A DNA stretch of 64,000 bases from Jannaschia sp. CCS1. GTDB taxonomy: Bacteria; Pseudomonadota; Alphaproteobacteria; Rhodobacterales; Rhodobacteraceae. Positions 56,837-64,000 of this stretch are shown here, in pieces. The notes under the pieces were generated by a model. The model did not search any database. It was not told the DNA's origin and saw only the letters and a list, made by a program, of their open reading frames with translations. The first letter of the stretch is position 1. Each line of letters starts with the position of its first letter. A program made the position numbers and the translations under genes. Where the stretch lies: NCBI RefSeq assembly GCF_000013565.1, contig NC_007801.1, forward strand, positions 22,073-86,072, written 5' to 3'.

Positions 56837-57747
56837 TGAACCCGGCTCTCATGACTCGGGGCAAAGTTCTGATCACGGGGCGGCATGGGTTCACGGGGCA
56901 CTACGTGGCCCGCGCCCTGTCAGCCGCTGGGTGGCAGGTCTGGAGCATGAGCAATCATGCCCCTGCCGACCCAGATCCCCATGACCGTGTGGCGGACCTG
57001 ACAGATGCCGCAGCCGTTGCGGCAGCCATCGCCGATATCCGTCCCGATGCGGTCGTGCATCTGGCCGCGATTGCCTTTGTGGCCCATGGCAGCGCCGATG
57101 ATTTCTACCGGGTCAATCTGATGGGGACGCGCAACCTTCTGGAGGCGCTTGTCCATGAGGGCTGTGGCGCGCAGGGGGTGGTGCTGGCCTCCAGCGCCAA
57201 CATCTATGGCAACACGCGGATCAGCCCGATCCCCGAGACGGCACAGCCCGCCCCGGCCAATGATTACGCGGTGTCAAAGCTGGCGATGGAACATGTGGCG
57301 GAGCTGTTTGCGGGCAAGCTGCCTCTCGTGATCGCGCGCCCGTTCAACTACACGGGCGTCGGGCAGGCGTCGAAATTTCTGGTGCCGAAAATCGTGGCGG
57401 GCTTCCGTGAACGCGCGCCCCGGCTGGAACTGGGCAACCTCGATGTGGCCCGCGATTTCTCGGATGTGCGTGATGTGGCCCAGGTCTACCGGGCTTTGCT
57501 GGAATCTGAGGATGCCCGGGGTGAGACGGTCAACATCTGCTCGGGCCACGCCACGTCCCTGCAGGAGATCGTGGGCTTGTGCCGCAAGCTTTCGGGCCAT
57601 GATCTGGAGATTGTCGTCAATCCGGACTTTGTGCGGGACGATGAGATCAAGGTCCTGAAGGGGGACCCAACCCGAATGACTGCCCTGACGCCTGGCCTGA
57701 CCCGGCACGGGTTCAAAGACACCCTGCGCTGGATGCTGGAGGCTTGA
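56836..57747 (+). CDS. rmd: GDP-6-deoxy-4-keto-hexose reductase (GDP-D-rhamnose-forming type)
   Basis: This 303-residue SDR follows gmd with an overlapping TAATG. It has the Rossmann motif TGRHGFTGHYV (14-24), VLASSANIYGN, and NDYAVSKLAMEH with the YxxxK pair. Rmd proteins reduce GDP-4-keto-6-deoxymannose to GDP-D-rhamnose, which suits the RgpF-like protein and the large glycosyltransferase nearby. GDP-6-deoxytalose or fucose synthase activity cannot be excluded. The VxxxxFxDVRD-like segment (RDFSDVRDVAQVY) is shared by Rmd proteins. Confidence 0.82.
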   Translation: MNPALMTRGKVLITGRHGFTGHYVARALSAAGWQVWSMSNHAPADPDPHDRVADLTDAAAVAAAIADIRPDAVVHLAAIAFVAHGSADDFYRVNLMGTRNLLEALVHEGCGAQGVVLASSANIYGNTRISPIPETAQPAPANDYAVSKLAMEHVAELFAGKLPLVIARPFNYTGVGQASKFLVPKIVAGFRERAPRLELGNLDVARDFSDVRDVAQVYRALLESEDARGETVNICSGHATSLQEIVGLCRKLSGHDLEIVVNPDFVRDDEIKVLKGDPTRMTALTPGLTRHGFKDTLRWMLEA

Positions 57748-57922
57748 AACAGAGGCCGCGCGAACCGGGGCGAGAGCCGACCTTGGAATGCTCGAAGGCG
57801 ATGTGACATCCCTGCTCAGATAGACCAAAGGCTGATCATGCACTAACAGTCGGAGGCGATCATTCAGGTGGGGCGGATCAAGATCTTGCCTGCAATCAAT
57901 AGAAGGTGGGGGAGGCAGTTCT

Positions 57923-59152
57923 ATGAGCTTTGTTTCATACGCTCAGAATTTCGAAGATGTGATGCTTTGGCGCGCATTGCGGCACATAAAGAACGGCTAC
58001 TATATCGATGTTGGTGCGTTCTCTGCCGACGAAGACAGCGTGACGCGAGCCTTCTACGACCAGGGGTGGTCCGGAATAAATATCGAGCCGAACCCGAAGT
58101 ATCACGAAGAGTTGGTGGCGCGCCGTGACCGGGACATCAACCTGCGCGTGGCGGTCAGCGACCGGGCGGAAGATCGCGCCCTCTATGTCATTGATGATAC
58201 TGGTCTGACCACGCTGGAGCCCGATATCGCCGAGATGCACCGTGAGAAGGGGTTTTCGAAGATTGATGTGGTCGTCCCGGCCCTGACCCTGGAAGAGATC
58301 TGGACGACGCATGTCCCCCAGGATCAGGACGTGCATTTCCTGAAGATCGATGTGGAAGGCCATGAGCTGCCTGTGATCAAGGGGTTGGACTGGGATCGGC
58401 ACAGACCCTGGATTGTCGTTGTTGAATCGACCCTTCCCGCAACACAGCAATTGTCTGAAACGGGCATCGTAGAGGCCTTGGCCAAGGCCGATTATGAGGC
58501 GGTCTACTGGGATGGGCTCAATCGCTATTACGTCGCCAAAGAGCGCGCTGAGCTGACCAAATATTTCGATGACCCCCCCAATGTTTTTGACGGATTTCGC
58601 AGATCCAGCGAGGTCGAGTTCGAACAGCGCGCGCTTCAAGCCGAAGCCGAGCTTTATCTCGAAAGAGAGCATGTGGTGCGCATCTCGAAAGAGAACTGGG
58701 ACCATGTCCACCATGCGCTGGAGGTCAAGTTTTCCGCCTTGCAAGAGGCTATGGCCGCAGAGGCCCAAGCGGCCCGTCGTGATGTCACACAAGAACTCGT
58801 TGAACTGCGAATGCAGTTGAGCAAGCAGGGCATGACATCCTCTTTTTGGACCCGCTTTTTTTTCCGCCCGACGGGAAAACCCAAGAAGGCTCTGAGACGT
58901 TTGCTGTTTCATACGAATGGCAAACCCCGGGGCATCTTCAGAAACCGGGTCCTGAAGTCGAACGGGCAACCGCGCCCGGCGTTTCTCAGATGGATGGCAA
59001 GCGCGGAGTACCAGCAATTGCGCCGGGCCGTGAAGGTCGCGGCCTCTGATGAGAGCCAACATGTCCTGGAGTCCGGTGCCTCGACGCTGTCTCAGAATGA
59101 GGGGGTCTTCGTGGGCGTGTTGCAATCCGCGAGAACAGAGAAATCGCACTGA
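57923..59152 (+). CDS. FkbM-type methyltransferase with coiled coil and 15-residue C-terminal repeats
   Basis: This 409-residue protein has an N-terminal FkbM domain (1-225) with YIDVGAFSADEDSVTRAF and HFLKIDVEGHELPVI. A helical, Glu/Ala-rich segment follows (about 230-305). At the C-terminus there are three 15-residue repeats with glycines at exactly 318, 333 and 348, each built as aromatic/Leu-x-x-[T/N]-G-[K/Q]-P-[K/R]. The ATG at 57923 has a GGGAGG upstream. Its stop overlaps the start of the large glycosyltransferase (TGATG at 59150-59154), so they are co-produced. A methyltransferase capping polymer chains is one possible role. Confidence 0.82.
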   Translation: MSFVSYAQNFEDVMLWRALRHIKNGYYIDVGAFSADEDSVTRAFYDQGWSGINIEPNPKYHEELVARRDRDINLRVAVSDRAEDRALYVIDDTGLTTLEPDIAEMHREKGFSKIDVVVPALTLEEIWTTHVPQDQDVHFLKIDVEGHELPVIKGLDWDRHRPWIVVVESTLPATQQLSETGIVEALAKADYEAVYWDGLNRYYVAKERAELTKYFDDPPNVFDGFRRSSEVEFEQRALQAEAELYLEREHVVRISKENWDHVHHALEVKFSALQEAMAAEAQAARRDVTQELVELRMQLSKQGMTSSFWTRFFFRPTGKPKKALRRLLFHTNGKPRGIFRNRVLKSNGQPRPAFLRWMASAEYQQLRRAVKVAASDESQHVLESGASTLSQNEGVFVGVLQSARTEKSH

Positions 59153-62100
59153 TGCGTATCGTGATTGATCTGCAGGGGGCGCAGGGTCCGAACCGAAACC
59201 GCGGCATCGGGCGCTATTCGCTGGATCTGACATCGGCGATCATTCGCAACCGTGGTGAGCATGACATTCACATCGTCCTGAGTGACCTTTTTCCAGACGC
59301 CATTATGGATCTGCGAGCCGCATTCGCGCCGGTTCTGCCATCGTCCAACATTCATGTCTGGTCAGCGCCCGGCCCGACGATGAGCCTCGATCCGGGCAAT
59401 AAACGGCGCGCCCGCCATGCCAGCGCAATCCGCAACACGTTCATAGACAGCCTGGAGCCGGATGTTGTCCTGATCTCGTCGTTCTTTGACGGGTTCGGAG
59501 ACAATTCCGTGGCTGGAATAAACCCGAACTCCAAAGCCCGAACAGCCGTTATCCTGTATGATCTGATCCCGCATATCATGCCGGACCTTTACCTCAGCCA
59601 GGCGGATCAGGCGTCTTGGTACTCTGCCAAGATTGATGATCTTGATCAGGCCGATCTTCTTCTGTCGATATCCGCATCGGCCGGTCGCGATGCCGTTGAG
59701 CGATTGGAGCGCGCGCCGGACACGGTGGTCAACATCATGGGGGATGCGAACGCCATGTTCCGCGTCGTTGACCTGTCTGCAGAAGAGGCAGGCGCGCTTC
59801 GGGCCCGCTTTGGGATTGAAGACCGGTTCCTCATGTATACTGGGGGGATCGATTTTCGAAAAAACATTGATGGTCTGATCGGCGCGTTCGCCCAGTTGAA
59901 TGACATCCATCTGGACAGTGTTCAGCTTGTTATTGTGTGCCATGCCAATGAAGCCGCGAAAGACGCGATCACCCGCACGGTGCGAGAGTGTGAACTTGCG
60001 CGGGATCGTGTCATCGTCACCGGATATGTGACCGATGATGAGCTGCTCCACCTCTATAACATCTGTACCGCTTTCGTCATGCCGTCGCTCTATGAGGGCT
60101 TTGGGCTTCCGGCCCTGGAAGCCATGCGCTGCGGGGCGCCTGTCATTGCGTCGAATACGTCAAGTCTTCCCGAAGTTCTCGGGCGGGAAGACGCTCTTTT
60201 CGATCCTGCGGACCCGGCCAGTATCGCCGGAAAAATCGACCAGGTCCTGTCGGACGCGCAATTTCGCCAAAGCCTTGCGGAGCACGGGCTTGCGCAGTCC
60301 AGAACCTTTTCGTGGGATACCTCCGCGCAGGTCGCCATGTCCGCCATGGAGGCGCTTGGGGCCCGCCGCGGCAAAGCGCCTGCCGTGTCAGAACGCCGGA
60401 TGTCCCTGGCCTATGTATCACCTCTTCCACCGCAGAGATCCGGGATCTCCGACTACAGCGCAGAGATCCTGCGCTCTCTGGTGGCGCACTACGATATTGA
60501 TGTTGTGGTGGATCAACCAGACGTCTCTGACGGTTGGATAACGTCCAACCTCACGGTGCGATCGGCGGACTGGTTCAAAGACAACCACACTCGCTATGAT
60601 CGCATCCTGTACCATTTCGGGAATTCTCATTTCCATCAACACATGTTCGATCTCTTAAGGCAAACTTCAGGCGTGATCGTGTTGCATGATTTTTTCCTCT
60701 CGAATGTCCGGGCCTTTTGTTGGCCAGATACCTGGCCATATGCCGCCTGGTACAGCCACGGCTATTCCGCCATTTCATTGGCTGCCGCATCGGAGGCACC
60801 GGATCAATTGATCCAGACGGTGCCGGCAAACCTTGATATCCTACAATCGGCCTGTGGAACGATCGTTCACAGTGAATTTTCTAAGCGTTTGGCTATTGAG
60901 CATTTTGGCGCGGACGCGGAGGCCGCCATTGCGGCAGTTGTTCCCCTGGCGCGCACCCTCAACAATGTGCCATCAACGCCCGTTTCCAGTTTGAAAGAGG
61001 CAATTGGCGTCCCCCCCGATGCCATTCTTCTTGCAAGTTTCGGAATGATGACGCCTCTGAAGTTGAGTGACCGGATACTTGAGGCATTCCTGGCTTCGGA
61101 ATTGGTAAAGAACCCCAAGGTATTTTTGCTATTTGTCGGAGAAGATCCAAAGAATGATTTTAGCTCTGGAATTCGAAAGATGATCCAAAGCTCGGGACTA
61201 TCAGATCGCATCAGGATTACCGGCTGGGTTGGAGCTGAAGATTATGCAGCACATCTCGATGCGACGGATATTGCGATCCAGCTTCGGACACAGTCGCGCG
61301 GGGAAACATCTGCCGCTGTTCTGGATGGTATGGTGCGCGGTATTCCTGTTGTCGTAAATGCAAATGGAAGTATGGCCGAACTTGATCCGGAGGCCGCTAC
61401 AATCATTCCCGACAATTTCGACACGGATGACTTGGTGACGGTGATTGAGAATCTTGTCGCAAACCCCGGGTTGCGGACATCCAAAGGGGCGCGTTCCCTC
61501 GATATCGCGCGGCGGTTGCACGATCCAGACCGATGCGCGGCGCTTTACCATGACGCAATCGAGACGTCTTATATGGGAGCAAAGGTGCAGATCGCAGATC
61601 TTCTGGATACGTTGGATGAGATAGGATATGATAAAGGCGATATCGTCCCACTTGCTAAATCTCTAGGTGCGACATTTCCAATTCAACCTCGCTGTAAATG
61701 CCTGTTTGTCGATGTCAGCACCCTTGCTGAATTCGATGCGAAAACAGGTATTCAGCGTGTCGTTCGTGGAATCTTCAACGCGCTTTTGTCAGTTTCGCCG
61801 CCCGTTTGGAACATCTTGCCCGTCCATCGCAGAAAGGACGGCCGTTATGTTATAGCCCACACCCTAATGGCTGACCGCTTCGGGCTCGATATCGGCGCCG
61901 GACTGGAGCAGCCAATCGATATCCAGAAAGGCGACATTTTTCTCAGACTGGACCTCGATCCTGAATGCCCAATGCCTGCTCTGACGGAAATCCAGCGTAT
62001 GCGGCGGCATGGCGTCAAGGTTTTCAATGTTATCTATGACCTTTTGCCATTGACCCTTTCAGAGTATTTTCCAAAGGGTGCAAGGAAGATATTCGAAAAT

Positions 62101-62841
62101 TGGTTTGAAACAGTTCAAAGCGGAGACGGCGCCATCTGTATCTCTCGAACTGTTGCGGAAGATGTAAGACGTTTGATTGACCGTCAGAATCCGGATTTAT
62201 CCGATCATTTTCAGATCAGCCATTTCCGCCTTGGAAGTGATATCGAACGCTCCCAGCCAACTAAGGGTACACCAGAGAATGTGAATAGAATTCGCCAGAT
62301 AATGGCATCGGCGCCCACGTTTCTCATCGTCGGAACGCTTGAGCCACGCAAAGGTGTGAAGCAAACCCTGGATGCATTCGAGATCTTGTGGGATCAGGGC
62401 GTCGATCTGAATCTTCTGATCGTTGGAAAACAGGGCTGGCAGACGGAAGACCTGATCGAGCGGCTTGATAAGCACGTTGAGAAAGGCAATCGTCTGGTCT
62501 GGCTGAACGGCATCAGTGATGAGTTCCTGGAAGAGATCTATGCAGAGAGCACATGTCTTGTCATGGCCAGTGAGGGCGAGGGTTTTGGGCTGCCGCTGAT
62601 TGAAGCTGCGCGGCACAAACTTCCAATTATTGCCCGGGATTTGCCTGTCTTCAGGGAAGTTGCAACGGATTATGCGACCTATTTCGAAGGCTCCGAACCA
62701 AAGCATCTGTCGGACGCCATTGAGCGATGGATTGCTGCCTGGAAGATGGGCGCGCACATCGGCTCGGACGGGATCGTCGCGGTGGATTGGGAGACCAGCG
62801 CCCGCGACCTTCTTCAATCTCTGGATATCCGATGCGCGTGA
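59152..62841 (+). CDS. Triple glycosyltransferase (three tandem GT-B modules), candidate polysaccharide polymerase
   Basis: This 1229-residue protein contains three family-4 GT-B modules. Module 1 (about 1-415) has RGIGRYSLDLT and PSLYEGFGLPALEAMRCGAP. Module 2 (about 420-810) has SPLPPQRSGISDYSAEIL, but its region QSRGETSAAVLDGMVRGIP lacks a canonical EX7E pair. Module 3 (about 850-1229) has GTLEPRKGVKQTLDA and SEGEGFGLPLIEAARHKLP. Fused transferases of this type build repeating homopolymers, for example WbdA in mannan O-antigens. With gmd/rmd upstream a D-rhamnan polymerase is plausible. It is coupled to the FkbM gene and might be followed by a remnant reading frame at 62850. Confidence 0.86.
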   Translation: MRIVIDLQGAQGPNRNRGIGRYSLDLTSAIIRNRGEHDIHIVLSDLFPDAIMDLRAAFAPVLPSSNIHVWSAPGPTMSLDPGNKRRARHASAIRNTFIDSLEPDVVLISSFFDGFGDNSVAGINPNSKARTAVILYDLIPHIMPDLYLSQADQASWYSAKIDDLDQADLLLSISASAGRDAVERLERAPDTVVNIMGDANAMFRVVDLSAEEAGALRARFGIEDRFLMYTGGIDFRKNIDGLIGAFAQLNDIHLDSVQLVIVCHANEAAKDAITRTVRECELARDRVIVTGYVTDDELLHLYNICTAFVMPSLYEGFGLPALEAMRCGAPVIASNTSSLPEVLGREDALFDPADPASIAGKIDQVLSDAQFRQSLAEHGLAQSRTFSWDTSAQVAMSAMEALGARRGKAPAVSERRMSLAYVSPLPPQRSGISDYSAEILRSLVAHYDIDVVVDQPDVSDGWITSNLTVRSADWFKDNHTRYDRILYHFGNSHFHQHMFDLLRQTSGVIVLHDFFLSNVRAFCWPDTWPYAAWYSHGYSAISLAAASEAPDQLIQTVPANLDILQSACGTIVHSEFSKRLAIEHFGADAEAAIAAVVPLARTLNNVPSTPVSSLKEAIGVPPDAILLASFGMMTPLKLSDRILEAFLASELVKNPKVFLLFVGEDPKNDFSSGIRKMIQSSGLSDRIRITGWVGAEDYAAHLDATDIAIQLRTQSRGETSAAVLDGMVRGIPVVVNANGSMAELDPEAATIIPDNFDTDDLVTVIENLVANPGLRTSKGARSLDIARRLHDPDRCAALYHDAIETSYMGAKVQIADLLDTLDEIGYDKGDIVPLAKSLGATFPIQPRCKCLFVDVSTLAEFDAKTGIQRVVRGIFNALLSVSPPVWNILPVHRRKDGRYVIAHTLMADRFGLDIGAGLEQPIDIQKGDIFLRLDLDPECPMPALTEIQRMRRHGVKVFNVIYDLLPLTLSEYFPKGARKIFENWFETVQSGDGAICISRTVAEDVRRLIDRQNPDLSDHFQISHFRLGSDIERSQPTKGTPENVNRIRQIMASAPTFLIVGTLEPRKGVKQTLDAFEILWDQGVDLNLLIVGKQGWQTEDLIERLDKHVEKGNRLVWLNGISDEFLEEIYAESTCLVMASEGEGFGLPLIEAARHKLPIIARDLPVFREVATDYATYFEGSEPKHLSDAIERWIAAWKMGAHIGSDGIVAVDWETSARDLLQSLDIRCA

Positions 62842-62858
62842 GAGGTCCGATGCGCGTG
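62828..62858. repeat. Direct repeat TCCGATGCGCGTG (two copies) at the end of the triple glycosyltransferase
   Basis: The 13-mer occurs at 62828-62840 and 62846-62858, the first inside the last codons and stop of the large glycosyltransferase. The second copy contains an ATG that opens a 36-codon frame starting MRVWHIPSLVTLITG, which ends at 62960. That opening resembles the N-terminus of a GT-B protein, so this might be a scar of a deleted gene. It is a weak call. Confidence 0.3.
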
Positions 62859-62972
62859 TGGCATATTCCCAGCCTAGTCACACTGATCACGGGTAGTTCG
62901 TTACAAGCATTCACCCTATACACCGCAGGACTGAGACCAACAGCGCCCGCGCGCTCCTAAGAAAGACAACCA

Positions 62973-63974
62973 ATGGGTATCAGGCGTTTTTTGAAAAACC
63001 GGGGTCTTATGGAAGACAATGCCCCTCGTCAGCCTATTGTGGCCAGCACGCAGAACGTCGAGACGGTTGAGGAGGAGGTTCAAAAAGACAGCCCGCTTTT
63101 GCACTATTACAGTGATTTTCCCGCCATATCTGTGATGCGTGAATTCGAGGCGCATGGGGCGACGGCAAGTCCAGGTGTCGTGACGAACTTCCTTGGGGTC
63201 AGAATTCCGTCGGACATTATGCCGAGTATTCTGAAGTCGCTTGAGGGGCAGAAGGAAGGATTTCCAATTCCAGGCAACTGGCATGCAGACATAGCGGAAT
63301 GGGCGGCGGCCTTGCTGTCGGTTCGTGAGGCCAAGACCTCCTACAGAATTCTGGAAGTGGGATGCGGCTGGGGGTGTTGGCTCAGCAACATGGGTGTTGC
63401 GGCCAAAGCCCGAGGGCTGAAGATTGATCTTATCGGTGTCGAAGGAGATCAGCAAAATATCGAACACGCGAAACACACGCTGGCATTGAACGGTATCGAG
63501 GCGCACGAGTTCCAACTCACCAATGGCGTCGCGTCAGCCAGGAACGGCGTGGCGTTGTTTCCCATACTGGACGGACCCGGAGAGGTCTGGGGCGCTGAGC
63601 CAATTTTCCACCCGGATGCGGAAACGATATCGAAAGCGCGCGCCGCGGGAAGCCACACGGAATTGAAGTGCTACACCCTGGATGACTTATCCCATGGAAA
63701 GCCCATCGATCTGCTTCACGTCGATATTCAAGGGTCCGAGCTGGACTTCGTGAAAGGAAATTTCGATGAAATATCAACGCTTGTGAAGCGAATACTTATC
63801 GGAACCCATTCGCGATACTTGGAGGGGAGCTTGCAGAAGTTCCTTCTGGACCAGGGGTGGGCGTTAGAGATGGACCGACCGGCGATCTGCACAAACGTTG
63901 CCGGCAAACCACAGATCGCAGTGGATGGAGTTCTCTTGTTCAGGAGCCCAACAATGCCCCACCCGGTATTCTAG
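62973..63974 (+). CDS. FkbM-like SAM-dependent methyltransferase
   Basis: This 333-residue protein has ILEVGCGWGCWLSNMGVAA (about 129-147), a SAM-binding loop, then LIGVEGDQQNIEHA, and the FkbM-type LLHVDIQGSELDFV towards the C-terminus. The N-terminal ~90 residues precede the fold and lack recognisable motifs. It probably methylates the polymer or a precursor. It follows the triple glycosyltransferase after 131 bp and is the last gene visible; its stop is 26 bp from the window edge. Confidence 0.8.
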   Translation: MGIRRFLKNRGLMEDNAPRQPIVASTQNVETVEEEVQKDSPLLHYYSDFPAISVMREFEAHGATASPGVVTNFLGVRIPSDIMPSILKSLEGQKEGFPIPGNWHADIAEWAAALLSVREAKTSYRILEVGCGWGCWLSNMGVAAKARGLKIDLIGVEGDQQNIEHAKHTLALNGIEAHEFQLTNGVASARNGVALFPILDGPGEVWGAEPIFHPDAETISKARAAGSHTELKCYTLDDLSHGKPIDLLHVDIQGSELDFVKGNFDEISTLVKRILIGTHSRYLEGSLQKFLLDQGWALEMDRPAICTNVAGKPQIAVDGVLLFRSPTMPHPVF

Positions 63975-64000
63975 AAATCGTTTCCGTGATGTGGGTGCAA

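Noticed and set aside
57935..59233. A 432-codon minus-strand frame opposite the FkbM/repeat protein
   Set aside because: The plus-strand gene has a ribosome-binding site and clear FkbM motifs; the antisense frame has none.

Overview
The window looks like a large piece of an extrachromosomal replicon from a marine alphaproteobacterium of the Rhodobacteraceae (Roseobacter group). This is inferred, not tested by any search. The support is: a RepA-type (COG5534-like) initiator with a divergent parAB operon and an iteron/DnaA-box origin at 36-40 kb; an exosortase with a fused EpsI domain (XrtD type) and its VPLPA-CTERM substrate; a small protein of the gene-transfer-agent spike-base family; and high GC with many ATGA/TGATG gene overlaps. 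I see no tRNA, rRNA, CRISPR array or intact insertion sequence.

Layout. (1) 1-8.4 kb: core exopolysaccharide machinery. It has a TPR lipoprotein of the PEP-CTERM/exosortase type (cut by the window edge), an initiating sugar-phosphate transferase, an ExeA-like AAA ATPase, a Wzz/PCP chain-length protein, a BY-type tyrosine kinase and a possible glycosyltransferase. (2) 8.4-18.5 kb: GDP-D-glycero-D-manno-heptose synthesis (gmhA, hddA, hddC, gmhB) with an SDR epimerase, galE, glycosyltransferases and an FkbM methyltransferase. (3) 18.5-27.8 kb: a GT-C-like membrane protein, a HAD-UbiA fusion resembling polyprenyl-phosphate phosphoribosyltransferases, a Wzx-like flippase, two GT2 enzymes, a Wzy-like polymerase and a WecG/TagA-like transferase. 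(4) 28.1-36.0 kb: four tightly overlapping genes that begin with a GTA head-spike-base-like protein and end with a beta-helix protein, then a 1059-residue beta-helix lipoprotein. (5) 36.0-39.8 kb: parB, parA and repA, with a 22-bp-spaced iteron origin and three copies of a TTTTCGCATGCGAAAA-type palindrome (candidate parS). (6) 39.9-64 kb: a GMC oxidoreductase with a Tat-type small partner, a sulfotransferase, exosortase XrtD, a VPLPA-CTERM protein, several glycosyltransferases, an RgpF-like protein, an ABC exporter, GDP-D-rhamnose-type genes (gmd, rmd), a 1229-residue triple glycosyltransferase and further FkbM-type methyltransferases.

Together the genes suggest a biofilm or surface-polysaccharide plasmid. 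Dedicated nucleotide sugars (GDP-heptose, GDP-6-deoxyhexose, UDP-galactose, perhaps a polyprenyl-linked pentose) are assembled by about a dozen glycosyltransferases, decorated by sulfation and methylation, and exported by a Wzx/Wzy/Wzz-kinase route and possibly also an ABC route. XrtD would anchor or process the VPLPA-CTERM protein in the same matrix. The least explained part is the 28.1-32.3 kb operon. It looks like a capsule-binding spike or adhesin module borrowed from phage/GTA biology and placed inside a polysaccharide locus.
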